Assembly: GCF_010993745.1 (NCBI RefSeq)
Contig: NZ_WOTN01000001.1
Span: forward strand, 251,235 to 315,234
Direction of reading: 5' to 3'
Origin: Fodinicola acaciae
GTDB lineage: Bacteria > Actinomycetota > Actinomycetes > Mycobacteriales > HKI-0501
Length of the DNA stretch: 64,000 nucleotides
The position numbers and the translations under genes were made by a program. Within the stretch, counting starts at the first letter, position 1; each line of letters starts with the position of its first letter. The notes under the pieces were generated by a model. It saw nothing but the letters and a program-made list of their open reading frames with translations, was not told the origin of the DNA and did no database searches. Of the stretch, positions 17,533 through 27,606 are shown one piece after another.

Positions 17533-20500
17533 ATGACGACGATGTTCCGGATTCTGGGAACATCGTGGGTCACGAACGCCGGCCAGACGTTGAAGCTGAC
17601 CGGTTCCAGGCAGCGCGCGCTGCTCGCCGCGTTGCTCGTACGCGCCGAACAGCCGGTGAGCATCGCCGCCATCATCGACGCCATCTGGGGTGCGCGACCC
17701 CCGGCTTCGGCCGTCGCCAACGTGCACACGTACGTGAACAGGCTGCGGACCGCTCTCGCCGACATCGGCCTGTCCGGTCGGCTGGTCACCGCCAGCGGCG
17801 CCTATCAGTTGCTCGTCGAGCCCGGCGAACTGGACAGCCAGGTCTTCCAGCTCCAGGCCAACCAGGCACGGGCGGCCCTGCTCTCGGGTGATGCCGCGGC
17901 GGCGGTGTCCCGTTGGCGACAGGCATGGTCGCTCTGGCGCGGCCGTCCGCTGGAGGACGTGCCACTGGCCGGATGGCTGGAGGACGAGGCGGCGGGGCTG
18001 GAGGAAATGACCGCGGTGGCGCGTGAGGACTACGCCGACGCTCGGCTTGCCACCGGTCAGTACGGCGACCTCATCACCGAACTGGGTGCGCTCGTACGGC
18101 AGCTGCCGTTGCGTGAAGGTCTGTGGTGGCGGCTGATGCTCGCGCAGCACCGGGCCGGGAGCGGCGCTGGGGCTTTGGAGACCTATCGCGCGCTGCGGCG
18201 CGTACTCGCTGCCGAACTCGGCGTCGAGCCGTGCGACCAGATCCAGAAACTCCATCAGGAGATCCTTTCCGGGAGGAGGTCAGGCAGCCGTCCGGACGAC
18301 ACGCGCGGTCCGGCGCGGCCAATGCAGCTGCCACCCGACGTCGAACATTTCACCGGTCGGGAGGCAGAAGCGGCACAGTTGCGGCGTCTGCTGACGCGAC
18401 GGCAGCCGAAGTCCGGCGCGGTGGTGGCGATCGTCGGCAAGGCCGGAGTCGGAAAGACGGCACTGGCCGTACGGCTGGCCCGCGAGCTGACCGACCACTT
18501 CGACGGCGGGCAGTTGTACGTCAGGCTGGGTGGCGCGGGGTCGACACCGCGGGAGTCCTCGACCGTCCTCGCCGAGTTCCTCACCAGCCTGGCGGTCCAC
18601 CCGGACGCGGTCCCGGAGAACCTGGATGCCCGTGCGGCGATGTACCGATCCGAGCTGGCCGCGCGGAAAGTGCTGATCGTGCTGGACGACGCCGTGAGCA
18701 TGGCGCAGGTCCGGCCGCTGTTGCCCGGCTCGGCCCGGTCGGCCGTGCTCATCACGAGCAGGGTCGAGCTGGTCGAAATGGCCGATGCGCACACGGTGAA
18801 CCTCGACGTGCTGGACGCCGACCATGCCGTGCTGCTGCTGGCGTCGATCGCCGGTCCTGCGCGGGTGGCCGCGGAGGCGGACGCGGCGCGAGCGCTGGCC
18901 GGCTATTGCGGCAACCTGCCGCTGGCGCTGCGCATCGCCGCGTCCCGGCTGGCACGTCGGGCCCATTGGACCGTGGGTCGGCTGGCCGAACGCCTGGCGA
19001 GGGAGGACGACCGGCTCAACGAGCTGCGCATCGACGATCTGGACGCACGGGCCAGTTTCACCTGGAGTTACGAAGCTCTCGACGAGGCCCAACGGCGAGC
19101 GTTCCGCCTGCTCGGGCTGATCGACGTGCCGGACTTTCCCGGCTGGGTCGCCGCTGCGCTACTGGACGTTCCGGTGCCGGAAGCGGAGGAGATCGTCGAC
19201 AGCCTCGCCGACGTGCACCTGCTGGAGACCTGTGGCGTCGATCAGGCAGGGCAGAGCCGCTATCGTTTTCACGACCTGCTGCGGGTGTTCGCACGCGAAC
19301 GCGCGGTCGAATGTGACACGCCGGCGGACCGGATCGCGGCGCTGCGGCGAGTGTTCGAAGCCTGGCTGGCCCTGGCCTCGCGAGCGGAACAGAGCCTGCC
19401 GAGCCGATTCCTCAAGGTCCGGGTGACGAGCGCATACGACCCGCGGGTGGACGCGGGCAGACTCAGTCGGCTGCTGGCCGATCCGGTGGCGTGGCTGGAG
19501 GCGGAGCGGGACGCACTGGTCGGCGTGGTCGAGCAGGCACTGGCGCTGGACATGACGACACTGGCAGGGGAGACGGCGAGCGTGCTGGCGACGCTGTTCG
19601 ACCTGCACGGCCATTACGACCTGTGGCGGCACACCCATGAGCTGGCCCTGGCCGCGGCCCGCCGGGCCGCGGCGGATCGCAGTCAGGCGATCCTGCACCA
19701 GGGACTGGGTGCGTTGGCGTTCTATCGCGAGCGTTTCCGCGACGCGTACGCACATTTCGGTGAGGCGCGGCGGATCTTCATCGCGATCGGCGAGACCCGT
19801 GGGCTCGCGTACGCCGACCTCGGCCTCGGCACCGTGCAACTGTTCCGGGGCCGCGATGACGACGCGGTGATCCGGTTGACCGAGGCGCGATCCGTCTTCA
19901 GCCAGTGCGCCGACACCAGTGGCGAGGCTTTTACACTGCAGGGCCTCGGTATTGCCTGTCGACACATGGGACAGCTCGGCGACGCACTGGCATATCTCGA
20001 ACGTGCGTTGGGGATCTTTCGGAGGCTGAGCATCCAGTACGGACAGGCTTGTGTGTTGTTCAGCCTCGGCGTGCTTTATGACGCGCAGGACGAGCCCGCC
20101 GCGGCCGAAGCCGCGCTGTCTCGGGCTGGTGAGCTCTTCAGAGCATCAGCCTGCCCGCGGGACGAGGCTTTGGCACTACGCGTACGCGCGGCCTTTCTCG
20201 CACAGCGAGGCGACGTCGACCTGGCGTCGGCCCTGATCGCTCGGTCTCTGACGGTCCTCCCGCAAGCTGACGAGAGTGGCGGCACAGCCGCGGCCATGGA
20301 TGGTCTCGGCCGGATCGCTCATCAGGATGGACGGCGCGATGCCGCGGCGGCGTACTTCGGTCAGGCGCTGCATCTCTACGAACGGCTCGACCTGCCTTTC
20401 CAACAGGCGAGGACGATCACCGCACTCGGTGATCTCGCCGCCGACCGCGGAGATGCGTCCGGCGCGCGGGCGGCCTGGCGCCGAGCCCACCGCCTTTTCC

Positions 20501-20586
20501 AGACGGTGGACGCCGCTGAAGCGCGTGAGCTGGCAATCCGGCTCGGCGACGACAAGGTCGCCAGCGCCCACGTCCGCACGTCCTAG
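17533..20586 (+). CDS. AfsR/SARP-type regulator: BTAD, NB-ARC and TPR
   Basis: A 1,017-residue signalling regulator. The N-terminal OmpR-like winged helix and bacterial transcriptional activator domain (about residues 1-245) are followed by an NB-ARC ATPase with Walker A IVGKAGVGKTALAVRLA (near 305), Walker B KVLIVLDDAV, and the GNLPLALRIA motif. C-terminal TPR repeats (LGLGTVQLFRGRDDDAVIRLTEA and others) run from about 690. Members activate secondary metabolism or secreted-protein genes after ATP-driven oligomerisation. It diverges from the ricin-like cluster, the obvious candidate target. The start is the ATG at 17533; nearby ATG 17542 is possible. Confidence 0.88.
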   Translation: MTTMFRILGTSWVTNAGQTLKLTGSRQRALLAALLVRAEQPVSIAAIIDAIWGARPPASAVANVHTYVNRLRTALADIGLSGRLVTASGAYQLLVEPGELDSQVFQLQANQARAALLSGDAAAAVSRWRQAWSLWRGRPLEDVPLAGWLEDEAAGLEEMTAVAREDYADARLATGQYGDLITELGALVRQLPLREGLWWRLMLAQHRAGSGAGALETYRALRRVLAAELGVEPCDQIQKLHQEILSGRRSGSRPDDTRGPARPMQLPPDVEHFTGREAEAAQLRRLLTRRQPKSGAVVAIVGKAGVGKTALAVRLARELTDHFDGGQLYVRLGGAGSTPRESSTVLAEFLTSLAVHPDAVPENLDARAAMYRSELAARKVLIVLDDAVSMAQVRPLLPGSARSAVLITSRVELVEMADAHTVNLDVLDADHAVLLLASIAGPARVAAEADAARALAGYCGNLPLALRIAASRLARRAHWTVGRLAERLAREDDRLNELRIDDLDARASFTWSYEALDEAQRRAFRLLGLIDVPDFPGWVAAALLDVPVPEAEEIVDSLADVHLLETCGVDQAGQSRYRFHDLLRVFARERAVECDTPADRIAALRRVFEAWLALASRAEQSLPSRFLKVRVTSAYDPRVDAGRLSRLLADPVAWLEAERDALVGVVEQALALDMTTLAGETASVLATLFDLHGHYDLWRHTHELALAAARRAAADRSQAILHQGLGALAFYRERFRDAYAHFGEARRIFIAIGETRGLAYADLGLGTVQLFRGRDDDAVIRLTEARSVFSQCADTSGEAFTLQGLGIACRHMGQLGDALAYLERALGIFRRLSIQYGQACVLFSLGVLYDAQDEPAAAEAALSRAGELFRASACPRDEALALRVRAAFLAQRGDVDLASALIARSLTVLPQADESGGTAAAMDGLGRIAHQDGRRDAAAAYFGQALHLYERLDLPFQQARTITALGDLAADRGDASGARAAWRRAHRLFQTVDAAEARELAIRLGDDKVASAHVRTS

Positions 20587-21018
20587 TGGACACCAGATGA
20601 TCTATTCCAAGGGTTGCACCCGCCGGGTCGTCAGGAGGGCGTGTGTTGTTTCGCGTACGTCAAGTGCGTGACAGTCCCATGATCAACTCGGACAGGCCGT
20701 GGCATCCTGGCAGGTGGCGAGACAAACCACCATGTGGGACCAATAAGGACCTGTAACGCTAAATGCCCGTCTTGCGGTGTTCATGGTTGGCGCGAAGGCC
20801 GATTTACTAGCGCTGGACGCAAGAAAAACGGCCTTCACTCCCACCTGACCGCCGCTCGCTGTGACTGGTGCGACTGTTGAGGCGGGCAATGCTGTTGTGA
20901 CTCATGTGGGTTGGCTTGTTCGTTGACCCTGGTTCGAGCTTTCCTCGACCGCGACGGCGTCCAACTATCGGGCACCAAGTCAGGAACGCAAGCTACCCCA
21001 GCCCTTGGAATAGACCAT
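20587..21018. other. Gap between regulator and esterase, with a conserved-looking block
   Basis: A 432-bp gap that differs from its surroundings by lower GC. It contains an 8-bp perfect inverted repeat GAAGGCCG (20794-20801)/CGGCCTTC (20829-20836). Reading frames stay open on both strands over about 20683-20889. I recall near-identical short 'hypothetical proteins' from the minus strand of this block in other actinobacteria, but cannot verify that here. Apart from the small ORF at 20734 nothing else is recognised. Confidence 0.4.
20734..20880 (+). CDS. Possible 48-residue zinc-ribbon-like small protein
   Basis: From a GTG at 20734 this frame reads GPIRTCNAKCPSCGVHGW and ends in ARCDWCDC. The cysteine spacing C-x3-C-x2-C ... 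C-x2-C-x-C is zinc-ribbon-like. There is no strong ribosome-binding site (only GGTGGCGAG about 12 bp upstream). A longer minus-strand ORF (20683-20889) covers the same bases, so which strand codes, if either, is open. Confidence 0.3.
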   Translation: MGPIRTCNAKCPSCGVHGWREGRFTSAGRKKNGLHSHLTAARCDWCDC

Positions 21019-22647
21019 CTAGTGGAAGGAACCCATCCAGGCGATGTGGTCGTTTGGCCGTTTCTTTGGTGGCACGGGGTGGAAGTTGGCCGCGTCGTTG
21101 ATGTCGCCGGTGCCGTTGTATTGCGCGGCGACCGGATAGTTGTAGATCGGCCGCGTGCGTACGACCGTCGAGCCGTTGCGAAGCGTCGCGGTGATCTGCG
21201 ATGGCGCCACGCCGGTCTCGACCCAGGCCAGCATCGGGTCGAGCAGGTCGACCGCGTCCGGTGCGTCGCCGCCGCCGCAGTGCGCGACCTGCGGCAACAT
21301 GAACAGCCGGGAGAACTTCTGGACGGCGTCATAGCTACCCATCCGGTCCTCCATCGCCTGTCGATAGGCCAGTGTGCCGCGCGGCGGGATCGCGGTGTCG
21401 GCCCAGCCGTGCCACAGGATCAGCTTGCCGCCGGCGTTGCGGAAGGCCGACAGGTCCGGGTTTTCCGCACCATAGACCCGATCCATCAGCCGCTGCGCGT
21501 TGAACGTGCGCGCGTCGAAGCTGGTGTCGTTGAGCGTGAAGGAATCCGGCGGGTTCTTCGGGTAGGCCATGTATTTCAGGTAGTTTTCGCCGAACTGGTA
21601 GGCCAGCGGCGGATCGACGCCGGGCACCGGGATCTCCCAGGCGGCCCAGGCCAGCTCCGAGCCCGGCTCCAGCGCGCCGGGATAGAGCCGTACGCCGTGC
21701 CGGTCGCGTACGCCGCCGTAGAATTTGCGGACGGTGTCGACCTGCGCCGGCGTCAGGCAGGTCGGCTTGTCGACGCCGGCCGGACACGCGACCGTGGCCG
21801 GGTCGAAATGGCAGCTGCGCGGGTCGCTGATCTGGCCGTCGACCAGTCCGTCGTACGCGTCGCAGGCGGCCAGCACCGCCTTGTGCAGCGGCGCGAGCTT
21901 GTCCAGGCCGATGATCGGCTTGCCGGCGGCGTCACGGTTGGCCAGTGCGACGTATGGCGCCGCCTGGCCGACCAGCGGAGCCCAGATGTTGGCCGGCGCG
22001 CCGGCGATGATGCCGTCGAAGTCGGTGGGGAAGCGCTGCGCCTCCATCAGCGCCTGCCGGCCGCCGTTGGAGCAGCTGTCGAAGTACGAGTACGCCGGCG
22101 GCTGACCATAGAAGGCCTTGATGACACGCTTGGCCACCACCGACATCACGTGCTCGGAGCGGAAGCCGAAGTCGATGCGCGCCAGCGGATCGTCCTTGGC
22201 CCAGCGGCCGTCGGTGCCGGTGGCACCGGTGTGGCCGGTGTCGTCGCTGGCGGTCACGAACTCGCCGTTGTTGAGCGGCGCGCAACCGTCGGCGGCTGCG
22301 ACGCCGATGCCGACCGAGCCGCAGAAACCGCCGCAGCCGGCCTGCAGATAGCGCTGCGTCCAGGTCGTGGTCGGCAGCTGGATCTCGAAGTTGATCTTCG
22401 GCGCGATCACGCCTTTGACATCGCAGAACTCGTAACCCCGGTTGGCCACGACGGCCGCCGAGATCCTGGTCGGCGCGCCGGGAATCCTGCTGAAGTCGAC
22501 GTTTTTCATCGCCGCGCAGGTGACCTTCGCCGGCACCACCGGCAGCGCCTTTCCGCTGGCCGCCGCTGGTAACGGGCTCGCCACGCCGAGCGCGGCGACG
22601 GTCAGCGCCCCGACAGTCACCGCCAACACCTGCCGCCAGATCCGCAC
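21019..22647 (-). CDS. Secreted tannase/feruloyl esterase family hydrolase
   Basis: A 542-residue exported alpha/beta hydrolase that cleaves ester bonds of plant phenolics such as gallate or ferulate esters. The signal peptide ([26 protein letters not shown]) is followed by the catalytic domain: nucleophile Ser in [13 protein letters not shown], the Asp region [14 protein letters not shown], and catalytic His in QVAHCGGGD. The Cys-Ser and His-Cys pairs form the CS-D-HC disulfide motif typical of this family. The start is GTG. It diverges from xerD. Full length and intact, so probably an extracellular nutrition enzyme inserted between core genes. Confidence 0.88.
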   Translation of the reverse strand: MRIWRQVLAVTVGALTVAALGVASPLPAAASGKALPVVPAKVTCAAMKNVDFSRIPGAPTRISAAVVANRGYEFCDVKGVIAPKINFEIQLPTTTWTQRYLQAGCGGFCGSVGIGVAAADGCAPLNNGEFVTASDDTGHTGATGTDGRWAKDDPLARIDFGFRSEHVMSVVAKRVIKAFYGQPPAYSYFDSCSNGGRQALMEAQRFPTDFDGIIAGAPANIWAPLVGQAAPYVALANRDAAGKPIIGLDKLAPLHKAVLAACDAYDGLVDGQISDPRSCHFDPATVACPAGVDKPTCLTPAQVDTVRKFYGGVRDRHGVRLYPGALEPGSELAWAAWEIPVPGVDPPLAYQFGENYLKYMAYPKNPPDSFTLNDTSFDARTFNAQRLMDRVYGAENPDLSAFRNAGGKLILWHGWADTAIPPRGTLAYRQAMEDRMGSYDAVQKFSRLFMLPQVAHCGGGDAPDAVDLLDPMLAWVETGVAPSQITATLRNGSTVVRTRPIYNYPVAAQYNGTGDINDAANFHPVPPKKRPNDHIAWMGSFH

Positions 22648-22768
22648 CGTTGCCTCCCCGCGCCGAGTGGATGGACCGGCTCACACCATATGCCTGGCGG
22701 CTGACACTTTTCTTGAGTACCGGCGGCCGTCGCTATGCTGCCGGCCAAGTCTGAAGGAGTGCATCCCG

Positions 22769-23722
22769 GTGTCGGAGGCGGAGCGGGCCGTACGTGGTTA
22801 CCTCGACCACCTGGCGGTCGAGCGCGGCCTGGCGGCCAACACGCTCAGCTCGTACCGGCGCGACCTGGCCCGCTATCTGACCGCTCTGGACCACGCCGGT
22901 GTCACGTCGTTGACCGAGGTCAGCGGCGCGCACGTCAGCGACTTCCTGGCCAGCCTGCGAGAAGGCGACGACGACCATCCGCCGCTGTCGCAGGCGTCGG
23001 CGGCGCGGGCGGTCATCGCGGTGCGTGGCCTGCACCGGTTCGCGCATCGCGAGGGCGTCACACGCGACGACCCGGCACGCGACGTACATCCGCCGGCTCC
23101 GCCGCGCCGGCTGCCGAAGGCGATCCCGCTGGAGGACGTGGAGCGGCTGCTGGCCGCCGCGGGCAGCGGCGACACCGCACGGTCGATCCGCGACCGGGCG
23201 CTGCTGGAGGTGCTCTATGGCACCGGCGCGCGGATCTCCGAGGCGGTGGGGCTGGACGTCGACGACCTCGCGGTCGAGCCGGACGGCGACGGTGGCACGG
23301 TCGGCTCGGTGGTGCTGCACGGCAAAGGCGGCAAGACGCGAATCGTGCCGGTGGGGTCGTACGCGCTGCGTGCGATCGACGACTATCTCGTACGCGCGCG
23401 GCCGGCGCTGGCACAGGCCGGCCGCGGCACCCCGCGGCTGTTTCTCAACGGTCGTGGCGGTCCGCTGTCGCGGCAGAGTGCCTGGTCGATCCTGCGCGCG
23501 GCCGCGGAGAAGGCAAAGCTGGAGGTCGCGGTCTCGCCGCACACGTTGCGACACTCGTTCGCGACGCACCTGCTCGACGGCGGTGCGGACGTACGGGTCG
23601 TGCAGGAACTGCTGGGCCACGCGTCGGTGACGACCACACAGGTCTACACGCTGATCACCGTCGAGCGGCTGCGTGAGGTGTACGCCACTTCGCATCCCCG
23701 CGCCCGCGACTTATCGGGATAA
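22769..23722 (+). CDS. xerD: Site-specific tyrosine recombinase XerD
   Basis: A 317-residue recombinase resolving chromosome dimers at dif. It has the N-terminal SAM-like DNA-binding domain ([27 protein letters not shown]) and the catalytic residues Arg ([12 protein letters not shown]), Lys ([13 protein letters not shown]), HxxR ([14 protein letters not shown]), His ([14 protein letters not shown]) and Tyr in the latter. The GTG at 22769 has GAAGGAG (22753-22759) 9 bp upstream. A possible -10 box, TATGCT at 22734-22739, would give a short leader. It lies in the usual order before parA and scpA. Confidence 0.93.
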   Translation: MSEAERAVRGYLDHLAVERGLAANTLSSYRRDLARYLTALDHAGVTSLTEVSGAHVSDFLASLREGDDDHPPLSQASAARAVIAVRGLHRFAHREGVTRDDPARDVHPPAPPRRLPKAIPLEDVERLLAAAGSGDTARSIRDRALLEVLYGTGARISEAVGLDVDDLAVEPDGDGGTVGSVVLHGKGGKTRIVPVGSYALRAIDDYLVRARPALAQAGRGTPRLFLNGRGGPLSRQSAWSILRAAAEKAKLEVAVSPHTLRHSFATHLLDGGADVRVVQELLGHASVTTTQVYTLITVERLREVYATSHPRARDLSG

Positions 23723-23909
23723 TTAGGGCCTTTTCGACCGCAAGTCCGATTATCCGTCCACATGTTCGAAAGCGGTTGCCGACACGCCGCCACCCATCCC
23801 GGGCCGGCGGCCCCGGCGGCCTTAGAGTCGACATGTCGCCGCAGACTTCCCCGAGTTCTCGCCGCGGTGGCCGCCACAGTCGACGCGTCTGGAGAAGGAC
23901 GGCGGGTCC

Positions 23910-24842
23910 ATGTCGAGACAAGCTATCTCCGACCCCTCCATCGGGTTCGAGCCTCCGCAGCGACCGGATGACTCGGACGAGGAGGAGGTGCCGGCGCCGT
24001 CCGGGCGCGGCCCCAAGGTCGGGCCGACCGGCCGGCCGGTGCGGCTGATCCCCGACCCGCCACCGCTGGTCCGGCACGGTCCGGCGCGGATCATCGCGAT
24101 GTGCAACCAGAAGGGCGGCGTCGGCAAGACCACGACGACCATCAACCTCGGCGCGGCCCTGGCCGAGTACGGCCGGCGCGTCCTGCTGGTGGACTTCGAC
24201 CCGCAGGGTGCGCTGTCGGTGGGTCTCGGCGTGAGCACGCACGAGCTGGAGCTCACCGTCTACAACCTGCTGATGCAGCGCGAGATCGGCGTCAACGACG
24301 TCAAGATCAAGACGAACGTCGACAGCCTCGACCTGGTCCCCAGCAACATCGACCTGTCCGCCGGCGAGGTGCAGCTGGTCGGTGAGGTCGCCCGCGAAAT
24401 GACGCTCGCGCGCGTGCTGCGTACGGCCGTCGAGGACTACGACTACATCCTGATCGACTGCCAGCCGTCGCTCGGCCTGCTCACCATCAACGCCCTGACG
24501 GCGGCGCACGGCGTCGTCGTACCCCTGGAGTGCGAGTTCTTCAGCCTGCGCGGTGTCGCGCTGCTCATCGACACCATCGAGAAGGTGAAGGACCGGCTCA
24601 ACCCCCAGCTGGAGCTGGACGGGATTCTGGCCACTATGTACGACGCTCGCACGGTGCACGCGCGCCAGGTGCTGGGTCGCGTCGTCGAAGCTTTTGGAGA
24701 GAAGGTGTACGACACAGTGATCTCGAGAACAGTGCGGTTCCCGGAGACCACGGTGGCCGGCGAGCCGATCACCTCGTTCGCGCCGAACTCGGCCGGCGCC
24801 AAGGCCTATCGCGCGCTCGCGCGCGAGGTGATCGCGCGATGA
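23910..24842 (+). CDS. ParA family ATPase
   Basis: A 310-residue Walker-type ATPase. After a charged, Pro-rich N-terminal tail (about 60 residues) comes the deviant Walker A motif IIAMCNQKGGVGKTTTTINLG, then VLLVDFDPQGALSVGLG and ILIDCQPSLGLLTINAL. This copy sits in the xerD-scpA cluster rather than near the origin with parB, and works presumably in chromosome organisation with ScpA/B. The ATG at 23910 has GGAGAAGG about 12 bp upstream. The stop overlaps the next ATG (ATGA), so the following small gene is coupled. Confidence 0.92.
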   Translation: MSRQAISDPSIGFEPPQRPDDSDEEEVPAPSGRGPKVGPTGRPVRLIPDPPPLVRHGPARIIAMCNQKGGVGKTTTTINLGAALAEYGRRVLLVDFDPQGALSVGLGVSTHELELTVYNLLMQREIGVNDVKIKTNVDSLDLVPSNIDLSAGEVQLVGEVAREMTLARVLRTAVEDYDYILIDCQPSLGLLTINALTAAHGVVVPLECEFFSLRGVALLIDTIEKVKDRLNPQLELDGILATMYDARTVHARQVLGRVVEAFGEKVYDTVISRTVRFPETTVAGEPITSFAPNSAGAKAYRALAREVIAR

Positions 24843-25201
24843 GCCGGCGGACCCACCTGCCCGGAGCGGCGGAGTTATTCCGGAGTACGCAGCACGGGGC
24901 GGCGGCCGCCGAGGCCGTGCAGCCGGACAAGCAGCCGGACAACGTGGCGACCCTGCCCAACCGCCGGCAGGCCCGCAAGGGCAGCGGCCGGCAGCGGCAC
25001 GACGAGAAGATCACCGTCTACGTGTCGGCCGAGGAGCTGCTGTCGCTGGAGTCGGCGCGGTTGACGCTGCGGCGTGAGCACGGCCTGGCGGTCGACCGCG
25101 GCCGGATCGTACGGCAGGCGATCGCGCTGGCGCTGACCTCGCTGGACGAATACGGCGCCAACTCGCCGCTCGTCCAGCGCCTGCTGGACGACGACGCCTA
25201 A
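24839..25201 (+). CDS. Conserved small protein between parA and scpA
   Basis: A 120-residue protein. The N-terminal half is disordered and charged; the C-terminal half (EKITVYVSAEELLSLESARLTLRREHGLAVDRGRIVRQAIALALTSLD) looks like a ribbon-helix-helix or short helical DNA-binding module, which would suit a ParA partner. Similar small genes occupy this place in other actinobacteria. It begins at an ATG overlapping the parA-type stop. The convergent acyltransferase ends 4 bp away. Confidence 0.72.
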   Translation: MSRRTHLPGAAELFRSTQHGAAAAEAVQPDKQPDNVATLPNRRQARKGSGRQRHDEKITVYVSAEELLSLESARLTLRREHGLAVDRGRIVRQAIALALTSLDEYGANSPLVQRLLDDDA

Positions 25202-25205
25202 AAGA

Positions 25206-26000
25206 TCAGCGTTTCTGGAGCGGGGCCGGCTGGCTGGCGTAGCGGTCGACGTACTCCTGGCCGGACAGCTGCCGGATGGCGTCGACCACCTCGTCGGTGA
25301 CCGCGCGTACGACGTGTCGGTTGTTGGGCATGTCGGCGTATTTCTTGAAGTCCAGCGGCTCGCCGAACCGGATCGTCACCCGTACCGGCCTGATCCGCAG
25401 CGGCTTGTCGCGGTCGGGCTGCACCTTGTTGGTGTCGATGACGCACGCCGGGATGACCGGCGCGCCGGTCTGCAGCGCCAGGTGCGCGACGCCGGTCCGT
25501 CCTTTGTAGAGCCGGCCGTCCGGCGACCGGGTGCCTTCCGGATAGATGCCGAAAAGTTCGCCGGATTTCAGTACGTCCAGGCCGGCGTTGAGCGCTGCCA
25601 CCGCGGCGCGTCCGCCGGCGCGATCGACGCCGATCGCGCCGACACCGGTGAAAAATCCGGCCATCGCGCGGCCTTTGAGGCCGGTGCCGGTGAAGTATTC
25701 CATCTTGGCCAGGAAGTGGATCGGCCGCGGCGCGACCAGCGGCAGGAAGAACGAGTCGAGGAAGGCCAGGTGGTTGCTGGCGATGATGGCGGCCCCGGAG
25801 GTGGGGATGTTCTCCCGGCCCTCGACGCGCGGCCGGAACGCGGCGTGCATCGAGACACCCAGGCTGTAGCGAAGCGCCGGGAACACGAGATCGGTGGCGC
25901 GCAGCGGATCCTCCCAGGACAGGTTGCGGCGGCAGTACGACCGTACCGCCAAGTAAGGTCCGCGTGTCGGCGGAAGTGACGAAAGTGGCGGTCTGCTCAC
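25206..26000 (-). CDS. 1-acyl-glycerol-3-phosphate acyltransferase family protein
   Basis: A PlsC-like enzyme of about 264 residues that acylates lysophosphatidate in phospholipid synthesis. The family blocks are NHLAFLDSFFLP (NHxxxxD, catalytic His/Asp, near residue 80), GVGAIGVDR, and YPEGTRSPDGRLYKGRTGVAHLAL (EGTR block, near 160). The GTG at 26000 is the first possible start; shorter starts cannot be ruled out because no ribosome-binding site is obvious. It diverges from scpA with a 35-bp gap and is oriented against the surrounding operon. Confidence 0.87.
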   Translation of the reverse strand: MSRPPLSSLPPTRGPYLAVRSYCRRNLSWEDPLRATDLVFPALRYSLGVSMHAAFRPRVEGRENIPTSGAAIIASNHLAFLDSFFLPLVAPRPIHFLAKMEYFTGTGLKGRAMAGFFTGVGAIGVDRAGGRAAVAALNAGLDVLKSGELFGIYPEGTRSPDGRLYKGRTGVAHLALQTGAPVIPACVIDTNKVQPDRDKPLRIRPVRVTIRFGEPLDFKKYADMPNNRHVVRAVTDEVVDAIRQLSGQEYVDRYASQPAPLQKR

Positions 26001-26035
26001 CCGCGGTTCGTACGCGCTGCGCTACCGTCGTAGGG

Positions 26036-26923
26036 ATGTCCAGCAGCACGCCTCCCGCCGAGCTCGCCGAAGAACCGGTGAGCTCTGCCGAGGCGCCGGG
26101 TTTCCAGGTGCATCTGGAGAACTTCACCGGCCCCTTCGACCTGCTGCTGCAGCTGATCGGCAAGCACCAGCTCGACGTCACCGAGGTGGCGCTGTCGAAG
26201 GTGACCGACGAGTTCATCGCGCACATCCGCGCGCTCGGCGAGGCCTGGCAGCTGGAGGAGGCCACCGAGTTCCTGGTGATCGCGGCGACGCTGCTCGACC
26301 TGAAGGCCGCGCGGCTGCTGCCGGCCGCCGACGTTGAGGACGAGGAGGATCTCGCGCTGCTGGAGGCGCGCGACCTGCTTTTCGCGCGGCTGCTGCAATA
26401 CAAGGCCTACAAGGAGGTCGCCGCGCACTTCGCTCAGCTCGAGGCGGCGGCGCAGAAGCGGTGGGGCCGGGCCGTACGGCTGGAGCCGCGGTTCGCCGAG
26501 ATGATGCCGGAGGTGCTGCTGGCGATCGGCGCCGACCAGCTGGCGCTGCTGGCCGCGAAGGCGCTGAGCCCCAAGCCACGGCCGACGGTGTCGACCGAGC
26601 ACATCCACGCCGTGCGCGTGAGCGTACGAGAGCACGCCGCCATCGTGTCCGACCGGCTGCGCCGGCACGGCAACTCCACCTTCCGCGCGCTGTGTGCCGA
26701 CTGCGAGACCACGCTGGAGGTCATCGCGCGGTTCCTCGCGCTGTTGGAGCTCTATCGCGAAGGCGCGGTGGCGTTCGAGCAGGTGCAGGCGCTCGGCGAG
26801 CTCAACGTACGGTGGACCGCCGGCGACGGCGACGTGGACGTACAGGTTGACGAGTACGCCGGCACGCCCGCCGAGGAGAAACCGCAGGACAGCACGTCCG
26901 AACCGGAGGAACAGCACACGTGA
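26036..26923 (+). CDS. scpA: Segregation and condensation protein A
   Basis: A 295-residue kleisin of the SMC-ScpAB condensin complex. The conserved N-terminal block FQVHLENFTGPFDLLLQLIGKHQLDVTEVALSKVTDEFI (about 20-60) binds the SMC neck. The C-terminal winged helix (TTLEVIARFLALLELYREGAVAFEQ) contacts the SMC head. The ATG at 26036 gives the family-typical start; an upstream extension from 25964 overlaps the divergent gene's promoter. The stop overlaps the scpB GTG. Confidence 0.94.
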   Translation: MSSSTPPAELAEEPVSSAEAPGFQVHLENFTGPFDLLLQLIGKHQLDVTEVALSKVTDEFIAHIRALGEAWQLEEATEFLVIAATLLDLKAARLLPAADVEDEEDLALLEARDLLFARLLQYKAYKEVAAHFAQLEAAAQKRWGRAVRLEPRFAEMMPEVLLAIGADQLALLAAKALSPKPRPTVSTEHIHAVRVSVREHAAIVSDRLRRHGNSTFRALCADCETTLEVIARFLALLELYREGAVAFEQVQALGELNVRWTAGDGDVDVQVDEYAGTPAEEKPQDSTSEPEEQHT

Positions 26924-27606
26924 GTCAGCCTGCCGACCACCACCCTTCCGAGGGCGACGCCGCGCCGGACACGGCGGAGAGCGCCGAGGTCGAAAACGCG
27001 ACGGAGGAAGGCGAGGAGTCAGCCGAGGAGGTCATGGTCTCGGCGCCGGGCCTGCCGCTCAAGCCGGCGCTGGAGGCCGTGCTGCTGGTCGTCGACGAGC
27101 CGGTCACCGAGCTGACCCTGGCGCAGATCGTCGAACATCCGACCGAGGAGGTCGCCACCGCGCTGGCCGAGCTGGCGGCCGAATACACCGACGAGGGCCG
27201 CGGCTTCGACCTGCGCCGCGCCGCCGGCGGCTGGCGGCTCTACACGCGCGAGGAGTTCGCGCCGTACGTGGAGCGCTTCGTCTCCGACGGCCAGCAGGCC
27301 AGGCTCACGCAGGCGTCGCTGGAGACGCTGGCGGTGGTCGCGTACAAGCAGCCGGTGACCCGGTCCAAGATCTCGGCCATCCGCGGTGTCGGCGTCGACA
27401 GCGTCATGCGTACGCTGGTGGCGCGCGGGTTGGTCGAGGAGAACGGTGAGGAGCCGGAGACCGGTGCTCACCTGTACGTCACCACCCCGCTCTTCCTGGA
27501 AAAACTGGGCCTGAACAGTCTGGCCGAGCTGCCGCCGCTGGCGCCGCTGCTGCCGGACATGGCCGATCTCGACGAGGTGTTGGGTGCCGACTCCGCAACT
27601 GCCTGA
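26920..27606 (+). CDS. scpB: Segregation and condensation protein B
   Basis: A 228-residue dimeric partner of ScpA. After an acidic tail of about 45 residues, two winged-helix domains follow: LKPALEAVLLVVDEPVTELTLAQ and the highly conserved QASLETLAVVAYKQPVTRSKISAIRGVGVDSVMRTLVARGLV (about 130-170). It starts with GTG overlapping the scpA stop and its last 23 bp overlap the next gene, so the three are tightly coupled. Confidence 0.94.
   Translation: MSQPADHHPSEGDAAPDTAESAEVENATEEGEESAEEVMVSAPGLPLKPALEAVLLVVDEPVTELTLAQIVEHPTEEVATALAELAAEYTDEGRGFDLRRAAGGWRLYTREEFAPYVERFVSDGQQARLTQASLETLAVVAYKQPVTRSKISAIRGVGVDSVMRTLVARGLVEENGEEPETGAHLYVTTPLFLEKLGLNSLAELPPLAPLLPDMADLDEVLGADSATA

Noticed and set aside
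20683..20889. 68-codon minus-strand hypothetical protein
   Set aside because: Familiar-looking, but the same block shows zinc-ribbon cysteine spacing on the plus strand; the minus frame may be a database artefact. Kept only as a note.
20911..22572. 553-codon plus-strand ORF
   Set aside because: It is the antisense of the tannase-family gene, which has a signal peptide and all catalytic motifs.
23750..23775. LexA-like box upstream of parA
   Set aside because: Only one half (ACATGTTCGA) matches; the GAAC half is missing.
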